Shown here: one piece after another, positions 24,802 to 34,561 of the stretch
Position numbering within the stretch: position 1 is the first letter of the stretch
Layout of the letters: each line of letters opens with the position of its first letter
DNA from: an uncultured Pelagibacteraceae bacterium
GTDB taxonomy: Bacteria > Pseudomonadota > Alphaproteobacteria > Pelagibacterales > AG-422-B15
Reading direction: 5' to 3'
Length of the DNA: 64,000 bases
Assembly: GCA_902544525.1 (NCBI GenBank)
Contig: CACCCN010000002.1
Span: 162,502 to 226,501 of the forward strand
Notes under the pieces: model-generated
Told to the model about the DNA's origin: nothing
Seen by the model: only the letters and a program-made list of their open reading frames with translations
Database searches by the model: none
Program-made: the position numbers and the translations under genes

Positions 24802-27408
24802 ATGGCAAATTTATCCTCTTTTTTAGGCTCAATTTTTAGTCCTTACAATAAAAATAAATTAAAGAAATTTCAGGCCATAGTTAAAGAAATTAATGAAGTA
24901 GAAGCTCAATACGAAGGCAAGAGTCAATCTGAATTAATTCAGATTACTAATAAAATGAAGACTGATTATCAAGATGGTGTTGAATTAGATCAAATGCTTG
25001 TTCCAGCGTTTGCACTTGTAAGAGAAGCAGCAAAGCAAACTTTAAATCAGAGACATTTTGATGTTCAGCTGTTGGGAGGGTTAGTTCTTCATAACGGTGC
25101 CATAGCTGAAATGAAAACAGGAGAGGGAAAAACATTAGTTTCAACATTACCTGCTTTCCTAAATGCACTTAGTGGTAAAGGTGTACACATAGTTACTGTA
25201 AACGAATATTTAGCTAAAAGAGATTCTGAATGGATGGGGAGAGTTTTTAAATACTTAGGATTATCAGTTGGTTGTATTTCAAATGATGTGAAAACAAATG
25301 CTGAAAGAAAAGCAATGTATGAGTGTGATATAACCTATGGCACAAATAATGAATTTGGTTTTGATTATTTGCGTGACAATCTAAAGCTTCAAAAAATGCA
25401 TATGGTACAACGTAATCACAACTTTTGTATTGTTGATGAGGTTGATAGTATTTTAATTGATGAGTCAAGAACACCTCTAGTTATTTCAGGCGCTATTGAA
25501 GATAAGACAACATTATATAAAACTATAGATAGTTTAATTCCTAGCTTGAAACCAGAGGATTATGAAATTGACGAAAAATCTAAATCAATCAGTCTCTCAG
25601 AAATAGGCACAGATTCTGTTGAAAGGATCCTATCTGGAAAAAGTATTATGAAATCAGACTCACTATATGATGTTGAGAATGTTGCAGTAGTACATCACAT
25701 CAATCAAGGATTACGAGCCCATAAACTTTTTGAAAAAGATACTGATTATATTGTAAAAGATGGTCAAATTATCATTATTGACGAATTTACTGGAAGAATG
25801 ATGGAGGGAAGACGTTACGGTGATGGACTACATCAAGCAATAGAAGCAAAAGAGCGGGTTGCTGTTCAAAGCGAAAGTCAAACAGTTGCATCAATTACTT
25901 ATCAAAATTATTTTAGGCTATATGACAAGATTTCTGGTATGACTGGAACGGCATTAACTGAAGCAGAAGAATTTGCAGACATTTATGCTCTATCTGTTTT
26001 TGATATTCCAACTAATCAGCCGGTTACAAGAATAGACCAACAAGATGTTATATATCGGACATCGAATGAAAAATACGATGCTATTGTAAATCAAGTCTTG
26101 GATTGTAATAAAAAAAGTCAACCAGTCTTAATTGGTACAACAAGTATTGAAAAATCTGAAAAAATATCAAAAATTTTAAGTAAACAAAAAATTAAGCACA
26201 ACGTTTTGAATGCAAAACATCATGAAAAAGAAGCAGAGATTATTTCAAATGCTGGTTATCCTGGTGCAGTTACTATTGCAACTAACATGGCTGGACGAGG
26301 AACAGATATCCAACTAGGTGGTAATTTAGAATTTAGCTTGAATAAAAAAAATCAAAATATTGACGAAAATGAATTAATACAAGCAATTAAAAAAAATAAA
26401 GAACAGGTAATCGACTCTGGTGGTCTTTACGTAATTGGTAGTGAAAGACATGAAAGTAGACGCATCGATAACCAATTAAGGGGTAGATCTGGACGTCAAG
26501 GTGATCCAGGTGAAACAAAGTTTTTTCTTAGTTTGGAAGATGACTTAATGAGAATTTTTGGGTCTGATAAGATGGATGGAATGCTAAAATCATTAGGTTT
26601 ATCGGAAGGTGAGTCTATTCAACATTCTTGGATAACAAAAGCATTAGAGCGTGCGCAAAAAAAGGTTGAGGGTAGAAACTTCGATATAAGAAAAACATTA
26701 TTAAAATTTGATGATGTATTAAACGATCAAAGAAAGAATATTTTTGAACAACGTCTTGACTTAATGGATACGGAAGAAATTACCGAAACTATTAATGAAA
26801 TGCAGTATGATACTATCGATGAATTTTTAGATGAACATATACCTAAAGATTCCTATGTAGATCAATGGAATATTGATGGTTTAGAAGGTGATATTAAGAA
26901 TTATCTTGCAGGTATTTCAAATATTAAAACACTTGCTGAACAAGATGGATTTGATAAGGAGCAACTAAGGGAACACTTGTATGGTTTAGTTAGAAAAAAA
27001 TCTTCTAAAAGAGCAGAAGGTCATTCAAAAGAATCAGTAGAAAATTTAGAGAGAATGGTTTTGTTGAGAATTTTGGATGATAAATGGAAAGATCATATTA
27101 ATAATCTTGAGCAACTTAGACAAACTATTGGACTTAGGGGCTACGGACAAAGAGATCCTCTCAATGAATATAAAAATGAGTCATTTGCATTATTCGAAGG
27201 TCTATTAACAAATTTAAAAACCGATGTAACAAAAACCTTTTCAAGGATAGTCATCAAAGAGTCAAGCGAGGTGAATAATAGTGAAGAGAATTTTATTGAA
27301 GGTCCAAGTCAGGAACAAAAGCTTCAAAAGAAAGAAAAGGTGCCTAGGAATGCTCCTTGCCCGTGTGGTTCAGGCAAAAAATTCAAACATTGTTGCGGTA
27401 AAATTTAA
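24802..27408 (+). CDS. secA: Preprotein translocase ATPase SecA
   Basis: AEMKTGEGKTLV, DEVDSILIDE, NMAGRGTDI, C-terminal CPCGSGKKFKHCCG. Confidence 0.98.
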   Translation: MANLSSFLGSIFSPYNKNKLKKFQAIVKEINEVEAQYEGKSQSELIQITNKMKTDYQDGVELDQMLVPAFALVREAAKQTLNQRHFDVQLLGGLVLHNGAIAEMKTGEGKTLVSTLPAFLNALSGKGVHIVTVNEYLAKRDSEWMGRVFKYLGLSVGCISNDVKTNAERKAMYECDITYGTNNEFGFDYLRDNLKLQKMHMVQRNHNFCIVDEVDSILIDESRTPLVISGAIEDKTTLYKTIDSLIPSLKPEDYEIDEKSKSISLSEIGTDSVERILSGKSIMKSDSLYDVENVAVVHHINQGLRAHKLFEKDTDYIVKDGQIIIIDEFTGRMMEGRRYGDGLHQAIEAKERVAVQSESQTVASITYQNYFRLYDKISGMTGTALTEAEEFADIYALSVFDIPTNQPVTRIDQQDVIYRTSNEKYDAIVNQVLDCNKKSQPVLIGTTSIEKSEKISKILSKQKIKHNVLNAKHHEKEAEIISNAGYPGAVTIATNMAGRGTDIQLGGNLEFSLNKKNQNIDENELIQAIKKNKEQVIDSGGLYVIGSERHESRRIDNQLRGRSGRQGDPGETKFFLSLEDDLMRIFGSDKMDGMLKSLGLSEGESIQHSWITKALERAQKKVEGRNFDIRKTLLKFDDVLNDQRKNIFEQRLDLMDTEEITETINEMQYDTIDEFLDEHIPKDSYVDQWNIDGLEGDIKNYLAGISNIKTLAEQDGFDKEQLREHLYGLVRKKSSKRAEGHSKESVENLERMVLLRILDDKWKDHINNLEQLRQTIGLRGYGQRDPLNEYKNESFALFEGLLTNLKTDVTKTFSRIVIKESSEVNNSEENFIEGPSQEQKLQKKEKVPRNAPCPCGSGKKFKHCCGKI

Positions 27409-27423
27409 TTAATGACTAAAACA

Positions 27424-27494
27424 TTATCTCGGGATACCTAAAAAGATTTAGTGAGCATAGCATTAATTGCTATGATTATAATAACCCGAGATAA
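27424..27494. terminator. Nested stem structure between convergent secA and csp (possible bidirectional terminator or structured RNA)
   Basis: Perfect 10-bp IR ttatctcggg (27424-27433)/cccgagataa (27485-27494) enclosing 7-bp IR catagca (27456-27462)/tgctatg (27468-27474). Confidence 0.55.
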
Positions 27495-27510
27495 ATAATA
27501 AGCTTATTGA

Positions 27511-27717
27511 CTATTCAACAACACTTAAGTTTACGGCAGATTCTTTACCTTTATTCTCTGCCATTTCATATTCTACTTTTTGGCCTTCATCTAGTCCACT
27601 AAGACCAGCTTTTTCAAGAGCTGAAATATGAACGAATACATCCTTGTCGCCACCTTCAGGTGCGATAAAGCCATATCCTTTTTTAGTGTTGAACCACTTA
27701 ACAGTACCTATTGCCAT
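27511..27717 (-). CDS. csp: Cold shock protein
   Basis: [33 protein letters not shown]. Confidence 0.97.
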   Translation of the reverse strand: MAIGTVKWFNTKKGYGFIAPEGGDKDVFVHISALEKAGLSGLDEGQKVEYEMAENKGKESAVNLSVVE

Positions 27718-27973
27718 TATTTATTCCTTTATTTTTATTTATTAGTGTCTCATTAGCCACACAGCTAAGAGACTTTTAATTATAAAATTGATACCAATAG
27801 AAAAATTAATCAAATAGAGAATAAAAAAAAGGATTAAGATTATAGAAATAATTTTGCCTTTTATTAGGTTCTGCTAAATATGTAAAATTTTTTTCTCCAG
27901 AGGAACAAAATTAATAATCAATTGCAGTTATATAATTGATAAACAAAAATAGCAATTTTTTAAAATAATATAA

Positions 27974-28921
27974 TTAATTGTTTTTGTTTAGATTTAGAAA
28001 GGTAAATACGTTTTCTGAGTTATTTTTCCACCAATTAAGGCCCATTTTCTTAATATTTTCTAAGTTTTTTTCTGAATAATCATCTAAATTCCAATTTATA
28101 TTTTCAGCTGCAGAATTTATTCTTAAATAATCTTTACCAATTAAATCTTTTAATATTTCATGATCGGCATGTGACTCTAGCAATATTCCTAATATATCAT
28201 TAGCTAACCAACCAAAAGGTCCCCAGGTTGAACTATCTTCACCGCTTAAATTTTTTACATGCATGCCCGTGCCCACGCTAAAGACTTTTATTTTTTCTGT
28301 TTCAAAATATTTCCTTGCTTCATTATAGCCAACTAGACATGGATTATTTGCAACAACTCCACCATCTATTAACCATGAACCATCTTCAACTTGTACTGTA
28401 GGATAATATAAGGGAGCTGCTGAAGTAGCATTAATAGCACTTATGACTCTTATGTTCCTGTCATTATAACTGGAAAGTACTCTCGGTTTTCTATCTTCAA
28501 CATCATAACTCAATACTGCAATAGGTTTTTCGCTATCACTTATAAGTTTATTTCCAAAATATCTCTCTAATAACTCTGTTCTAGACTCATTATTATATTT
28601 AGGCTTGGTTGTTAAAAAAAAATTTTTTGTCCAAAACGACCCCTTCATGCTCATCGCTAAATTATCTTGAGACCAAAAATCCTCTAGGTCATTCGCACTT
28701 GTTTTATTAATGACTAAGTGCATAGCACTTAAACCACCAGCACTCGTACCAATAAAAAAATCAAATAAGTCAAAAATTTTTTTACCACTTATCTTCTCTA
28801 ACTCTTTAAGAAATATAACAGTAGCCAGCCCACGAACACCGCCTCCATCTAGAGATAAAACTAGTTTATGGTCATCTTCTAATTTCTTAGATTTAAATAA
28901 GTTTAGTAATTCTTTTAACAT
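27974..28921 (-). CDS. Patatin-like phospholipase
   Basis: LSLDGGGVRGLATVIFL, GTSAGGLSA, DGGVVANNP. Confidence 0.93.
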   Translation of the reverse strand: MLKELLNLFKSKKLEDDHKLVLSLDGGGVRGLATVIFLKELEKISGKKIFDLFDFFIGTSAGGLSAMHLVINKTSANDLEDFWSQDNLAMSMKGSFWTKNFFLTTKPKYNNESRTELLERYFGNKLISDSEKPIAVLSYDVEDRKPRVLSSYNDRNIRVISAINATSAAPLYYPTVQVEDGSWLIDGGVVANNPCLVGYNEARKYFETEKIKVFSVGTGMHVKNLSGEDSSTWGPFGWLANDILGILLESHADHEILKDLIGKDYLRINSAAENINWNLDDYSEKNLENIKKMGLNWWKNNSENVFTFLNLNKNN

Positions 28922-28973
28922 GATATAATTCTAACTTGATTAATTTAATAATTTTATAAAAAAACTTCACATT

Positions 28974-29675
28974 ATGGCAACTAAATCCAGCGAACTTTTT
29001 AGGGGTGCAAAAGATATTTTACCTCATCACTTGGGAGTTTTTCCGTTTGGGCTTGTCTTTGGCGTTTTAGCTATTGCAAGTGGTCTTTCCCCACTTGAAG
29101 CAATATTAATGTCTTCAATTGTTTTTGGTGGTGCAAGTCAAATCGTTTTTGTGCAATTATGGTCAGCAGGAGTTCCGCCATTTATTGTTGGAACTTCTGT
29201 AAGTATCGTTAATTTAAGACACGTTTTGTACAGCGCATCTTTATCTCAATATATAAAAAATTTACCTTTAGTATGGAGATTAATATTAGCTTACTTTCTA
29301 ACAGATCAAACTTATGCCAATGGATTAAATCATTATCGATCCAATCAACTATCAAAGTATGATCATTATTATTTTCTTGGAAGTGGTTTAGCTCTATGGT
29401 CAGGATGGCAGATTGCTACAATTTTTGGTGTCTTGGGAGCAACTATTATTCCCAGTGAATGGTCTTTAACTTTTGCTATATCGTTAACTTTTATAGCAAT
29501 TGTAGCACCAATGATAAAAAGATTTTCAGATGTTGCTGCATGTATAACTACAGGAATTTTGGCTATCATTTTGCAACCTTTGCCATGGAAGTTATGGCTT
29601 ATTGCTGCTGGCTTTGGTGGTATTCTTATAGGTTGGTTTATAAATTATTTAATGAAAGAGGGTAAAAATAAATGA
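28974..29675 (+). CDS. azlC: AzlC-family branched-chain amino acid exporter subunit
   Basis: LGVFPFGLVFGVLAIASGLSPLEAILMSSIVFGGASQ. Confidence 0.92.
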   Translation: MATKSSELFRGAKDILPHHLGVFPFGLVFGVLAIASGLSPLEAILMSSIVFGGASQIVFVQLWSAGVPPFIVGTSVSIVNLRHVLYSASLSQYIKNLPLVWRLILAYFLTDQTYANGLNHYRSNQLSKYDHYYFLGSGLALWSGWQIATIFGVLGATIIPSEWSLTFAISLTFIAIVAPMIKRFSDVAACITTGILAIILQPLPWKLWLIAAGFGGILIGWFINYLMKEGKNK

Positions 29676-29986
29676 TTTGGCTTATTATGATATACGCCGG
29701 TTTTTTAACTTACCTCACGAGATTTTCTATGTTCAGCAAATCATTCGCACGTTGGTTGCCTGGCTGGATTGAAACTCCATTATATTATGTGCCTATCACA
29801 ATGCTTACTGCAATAATAGTTCCTGAGGTTCTGTTAATAGAAGGCTCTCTAAATTTTTCTCTATCTGAAAATTTACGTTTAATAGCCGCAAGTTTTGCGA
29901 TTGTAGTAGCGCTTATAACGAGAAGTGTTTTTATAACAATTTTATCGGGATTGATTTGTTTGTGGATTTTACAATGGCTATTTTAA
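29672..29986 (+). CDS. azlD: AzlD-family transporter small subunit
   Basis: Overlaps azlC by ATGA; LTYLTRFSMFS, hydrophobic 104 aa. Confidence 0.88.
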   Translation: MIWLIMIYAGFLTYLTRFSMFSKSFARWLPGWIETPLYYVPITMLTAIIVPEVLLIEGSLNFSLSENLRLIAASFAIVVALITRSVFITILSGLICLWILQWLF

Positions 29987-30030
29987 CAAATTTATGGACA
30001 AAATTTGAATTTACATTAGTTATTTAGAAT

Positions 30031-30423
30031 ATGAATGAAACAACCGAATATACTTTCTTAGGCCAGAGAATGGAAAATATCTCTATAATATATGGAGTTT
30101 TTCTAATTTTATGGGGGACAGGTGTAAGTTACTTAAGCTCAAGTGACTCAATTACTTCTTATATTCCATCTATGTTTGGAGTGCCTATATTAATCTTGGG
30201 AATACTAACAATTATGTTTCCTAGTAGAAAAAAATTGCTAATGCATATAGTGGTTTCTCTTGGGTTAATAGTATTTTTAGGAGGGCTTGATTTTTTTAGA
30301 AGTTTTGGGAATCTATTTGACAATTACTGGGCAGATAGTTCTAAGCTCATGATGTTGATCACTGGATTTGTCTTTACCTACCTGTGTGTAAAATCTTTTA
30401 TCTTCGCTAGAAAAAATCGATAA
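30031..30423 (+). CDS. Hypothetical membrane protein
   Basis: 130 aa with several hydrophobic segments; no family recognised. Confidence 0.6.
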   Translation: MNETTEYTFLGQRMENISIIYGVFLILWGTGVSYLSSSDSITSYIPSMFGVPILILGILTIMFPSRKKLLMHIVVSLGLIVFLGGLDFFRSFGNLFDNYWADSSKLMMLITGFVFTYLCVKSFIFARKNR

Positions 30424-31077
30424 TTAAGCTTTATTCGTAACAATAGGCTTCTTCCTATTTGGATAGCAAGTAGAACAAATCTTACATTCAAGTCCATAAC
30501 AGCTTCTTGCTTGACAGTACTCTCTGCCGTAAAAAATAATTTGTAAGTGAAGTTTATTCCATGATTGCCTCGGAAATAGTTTCTTTAAGTCTTTTTCAGT
30601 TTCAACAACATTTTTACCGCTTGTCAAACCCCATCTTTGGGCAAGCCTATGAATATGTGTATCTACAGGAAAAGCAGGATGGCCAAACCCTTGTGACATA
30701 ACAACACTTGCAGTTTTATGTCCAACTCCGGGAAGCTTTTCTAATTCAACAAAATCTTCAGGCACCTGCCCTTTAAATTTTTCTATTAAAATTCGTGATA
30801 GGTCATAGATTGATTTAGATTTTTTTGGCCCTAATCCACATGGCTTTATAATCTTATAAATTGTATTTAACGGAATTTTTTTCATTTGATGAGCATTATT
30901 TGCTTTTTTAAAAAGTAAGGGTGTTACTTGATTAACCCGTTCATCCGTACACTGTGCACTCAATAAAACTGCAATAAGCAATTCAAACTTATTTTTATGA
31001 TTTAGTGGTACAGGGATTTTTGGATAAATTTGATTCAATTTTTTATGAATAAAGGCAACCCGGTCTGCTTTTTTCAT
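30424..31077 (-). CDS. nth: Endonuclease III
   Basis: LPGVGHKTASVV HhH, VDTHIHRLAQRWG, C-terminal CX6CX2CX5C Fe-S cluster. Confidence 0.96.
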   Translation of the reverse strand: MKKADRVAFIHKKLNQIYPKIPVPLNHKNKFELLIAVLLSAQCTDERVNQVTPLLFKKANNAHQMKKIPLNTIYKIIKPCGLGPKKSKSIYDLSRILIEKFKGQVPEDFVELEKLPGVGHKTASVVMSQGFGHPAFPVDTHIHRLAQRWGLTSGKNVVETEKDLKKLFPRQSWNKLHLQIIFYGREYCQARSCYGLECKICSTCYPNRKKPIVTNKA

Positions 31078-31082
31078 TATTT

Positions 31083-31913
31083 TTATTGATCAGGCTTCCA
31101 TTCAGGTCTGCCAACAAAACATAGAATCTTATCTTTGAATGATTTTGCTCTTCTGTAATCCTGATACATTGTAACCCAAAATTGAAATGTAATCTTTATA
31201 GGATTAAATGTTTTAACATTATCTCTTATTCCATAAACAACAGTATCTTTTTCATCAGCAAATGTTCCAAATATTCGATCCCATATAATCAAAAGGTTGC
31301 CATAATTTTTATCAATATACTCCTCATTGGACCCATGATGTACTCGATGTGATGATGGTGTAACGAATAAGTATTCCAATGGTCCAAGTCTTTTTATCCA
31401 TTGTGTGTGACTTAGTACACCCCATAAAGTTGAAATAATACCTGCAGCAGCTGTAATAATTGGATCAAAACCAATTAAAGGCATGAGCATAAAAAAAGGA
31501 ATTTTTGTTATTGGCCCAAACCAAGCCTGCCTTAATGCGACTGAAAAATTCATCTCCTCACTAGAATGATGATTCATATGTACTGCCCATAAAAATCTAA
31601 TTCTATGTGAGCAGCGATGATACCAATAATAAATAAAATCAATTGTAATAAATGTAAGCACCCATACTAATAAGGGGCTAAAAAGATCATTAATTGTTAA
31701 AAATTTAAATTGATATAAATAGATATAAAAAAATAAGATTGAACCTTTAGTTGAAAAATTAACCAAAATATTGCCAGCTAGTAAACCGTAGCCAGCCAAA
31801 CTATCTTTTAATTTATAATATCCCAAACCTTTGGCTGACGAATAAATGACCTCAGCCAAAATTAAACAAAGAACGATTGGAACACCATACTTATAAATTT
31901 CAAAATCTGCCAT
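31083..31913 (-). CDS. Sterol desaturase/fatty acid hydroxylase family protein
   Basis: YYWYHRCSHRIRFLWAVHMNHHSSEEMN and HRVHHG histidine boxes. Confidence 0.92.
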   Translation of the reverse strand: MADFEIYKYGVPIVLCLILAEVIYSSAKGLGYYKLKDSLAGYGLLAGNILVNFSTKGSILFFYIYLYQFKFLTINDLFSPLLVWVLTFITIDFIYYWYHRCSHRIRFLWAVHMNHHSSEEMNFSVALRQAWFGPITKIPFFMLMPLIGFDPIITAAAGIISTLWGVLSHTQWIKRLGPLEYLFVTPSSHRVHHGSNEEYIDKNYGNLLIIWDRIFGTFADEKDTVVYGIRDNVKTFNPIKITFQFWVTMYQDYRRAKSFKDKILCFVGRPEWKPDQ

Positions 31914-31946
31914 ACACTGAAGTTATAACCTAATTTAAATAGCAAA

Positions 31947-33156
31947 TTAAGTATATTTTTTCACTAAAGGTTTTTCGTATATAGGAAAGTGCATTGCCGC
32001 TGAAGCGAAACCAAGACCAACACAAATCCACCACATAACGTCGTAAGACCCGTATAAATCGTAGAATCTTCCGCCAAACCATGACCCAGTAAATGAGCCA
32101 ATTTGATGAGATAAAAATGTAAATCCATATAGCATTGACATATATCTTGAACCAAAAATAACTGAAATTATACCGCTTGTAAGAGGTACGGTAGAGAGCC
32201 ATAAGACACCAAGTAGAGCAGCAAAAATTAAAATAGTAATTTCCGTTTTTGGTATAAAAATGAAAACTAAGAATAAAAACGATCGAAGACTATAGAGTAT
32301 TACTAGTAAGTTTTTTTTCGACTTGCTATCACCTAAATACCCAAACATAATAGTACCAACTACATTAAATAATCCAATTAAAGCTAACGACCATGAACCA
32401 ATCCAAACTGGTAGCGAGATATCTTCTAAATAAGCTGGCAAGTGAGTAGCCACAAATGAAACATGAAATCCACAAACAAAAAAACCTACCGTTAATAAGA
32501 TGTAGCTTCTATTGCCAAATGCCTCAACTAACACTGACTTTAAAAGTCGATCTTGATTACCTTCTCCACCTGAATTTTTAGAGGGTAGAGAAAGAGCTAG
32601 AGAAAATAAAAGCATAATAAGTGCTATAAAGCATAAGTAGACGATTGATCTTTGCCAATCAGTCGCTTCTATCATTGCTCCAGTTAAAGGCACAATTAGA
32701 AATTGTCCCAACGAGCCTGCAGCCATTACTATACCAAGAGATAAAGTTCTATGTTTTTCTGAAACTGCTTTCCCTACTGCACCAAGCACAACTGCCGTTC
32801 CACATCCAGCACACCCAAGGCCAAATATGGCTTGCGAAAAAATTAACATGACTGAGCTATTCACAAGCGAAAATAAGTATAGCCCTATTAGAAACAAGAT
32901 CACGCTATAGAGGGCGGCTTTGCCAGAGCCGTATTTATCAGCAATTGCACCAAAAATTGGTGAGCCAAATCCAATCATCAAAAAATTGGATTGCAATTGC
33001 TAATCCAAATATCTCCCGCCCACTTCCTAGTTGATTAGAAATCGGTATTAAATAAAGTCCCGATGAATGCCGAATACCAAAAGAAACTAACAAAAGTACG
33101 CAGCCCGCAACAATAACAATTAGAGATGTTGATTTTTGTGGAATAAAAAGTTTCAT
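31947..33156 (-). pseudogene. MFS transporter, frameshifted into two ORFs (31947-32996 and 32938-33156)
   Basis: ...GLAIAIQF joins LMIGFGSPIFGAIADKYGSGKAALYS if one base is removed from the A6 run (plus strand) near 32979-32984. Confidence 0.8.
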
Positions 33157-33175
33157 AAATAAAAAATTATATTAA

Positions 33176-34345
33176 ATGTATTTAATAGAAAATGATACAA
33201 ACCAATTATATAAAATGAAATTTTTACCTAACAAAAAATTTGCAAGAGAACATTTAGACTCCTTTATTGAAGAGCAAATTTTAGATTATACTCGACTAAG
33301 AAATTATGATTATGGTGTAAAGAATAGGAACAATGTATCTTTATTATCACCTTTTATATCTCACAGAATATTATTTGAATTTGATATTGTAAAAAAAGTT
33401 TTGAGCAAATATCCCTACTCAAAAGTTGACAAATTTATTCAAGAAGTTTTTTGGAGAGTATATTGGAAAGGTTGGCTTGAATTAAGACCTTCGGTATGGA
33501 GTGATTTTATAAAAAGCTTAGACAATTTTGAACAAAATCAAAATTATTTAAACGCTATTAATGGCAACACAAATATTGAGTGCTTTAACGAATGGGTCAA
33601 AGAAATAAAACAACATAACTACTTGCATAATCATACAAGAATGTGGTTTGCGAGTATTTGGATTTTTACTCTAAAGCTACCTTGGCAACAAGGAGCTGCA
33701 TTTTTTTTAGAACATTTATTTGATGGCGATGCTGCATCAAACACGCTCAGTTGGCGTTGGGTTGCAGGACTTCAAACAAAGGGAAAACACTATTTGGCAA
33801 AGTCTTGGAATATTGAAAAATTTACCCAAAATAAATTTTCAAATATCAACTTAAATGAGTCTGCTGAACCGCTAGAGGAAAGTATGTTTTATGAAATATC
33901 ACCTATAAATTATTCAAATAAAAATATTAATAATGAAGATCTAATTATGTTTGATACTGATCTATATTTAGATAATTACACGTCTAAGTACAAAAAAATT
34001 TTTTTGGTCTTACCTGATAATAATAATCGGCAGATTAATTTGAGTGAAAACGTTCTTAATTTTAAAAAAAATTTACTCGCAGATATTTCAAATACAGCAA
34101 ATAATATTAAAATAATTAAACACGATGAGCTTACAGAAATATTTACTACAAAAAAAGACTTTGACATAATTTACCCATTTATTGGCGAAAATTATGACTA
34201 TTTAAAACTTTTAGAAGCTGCATATGATCTCAATTTAAACATAATTTTTAAAGACGAAGATATATACTGCTGGCAATTTTCAAACAAAGGTTATTTTAAT
34301 TTTAAAAGTAATATTCCTAAAATTTTAGGTAAATTTATTATTTAG
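33176..34345 (+). CDS. Photolyase/cryptochrome-family FAD-binding protein with atypical domain order
   Basis: LLSPFISHRILFEF, VFWRVYWKGW, RMWFASIWIFTLKLPWQQGAAFFLEHLFDGDAASNTLSWRWVAG at the N-terminus; alpha/beta-like C-terminus. First ATG may be upstream of the true start. Confidence 0.82.
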   Translation: MYLIENDTNQLYKMKFLPNKKFAREHLDSFIEEQILDYTRLRNYDYGVKNRNNVSLLSPFISHRILFEFDIVKKVLSKYPYSKVDKFIQEVFWRVYWKGWLELRPSVWSDFIKSLDNFEQNQNYLNAINGNTNIECFNEWVKEIKQHNYLHNHTRMWFASIWIFTLKLPWQQGAAFFLEHLFDGDAASNTLSWRWVAGLQTKGKHYLAKSWNIEKFTQNKFSNINLNESAEPLEESMFYEISPINYSNKNINNEDLIMFDTDLYLDNYTSKYKKIFLVLPDNNNRQINLSENVLNFKKNLLADISNTANNIKIIKHDELTEIFTTKKDFDIIYPFIGENYDYLKLLEAAYDLNLNIIFKDEDIYCWQFSNKGYFNFKSNIPKILGKFII

Positions 34346-34380
34346 AAATTTAAATATTTATATTAACCTAATTAATAAAT

Positions 34381-34545
34381 ATGGCATTTACATTTGCATA
34401 CCTTGTTATACTTCTGTTGTTAATTGGACTAGTAATTAGAAAGCAGATAAATAAAATTAAAAGTGAAAAAACATTTGATGAAAGAGCTATGCTTTTAGCA
34501 TGGCTATTCCTTGGAGTTATTGGATTAGCAACTGGCGGTTTATAA
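34381..34545 (+). CDS. Small membrane protein (54 aa)
   Basis: Read directly: MAFTFAYLVILLLLIGLVIRKQINKIKSEKTFDERAMLLAWLFLGVIGLATGGL; two hydrophobic segments, in a gap between CDSs. Confidence 0.6.
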   Translation: MAFTFAYLVILLLLIGLVIRKQINKIKSEKTFDERAMLLAWLFLGVIGLATGGL

Positions 34546-34561
34546 TTTTAAATATTAATAA

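Noticed and set aside
31930-32202. Minus-strand ORFs of 90 and 63 aa overlapping the MFS gene
   Set aside because: Alternate frames of the MFS C-terminus; the 349-aa frame carries the recognisable MFS sequence.
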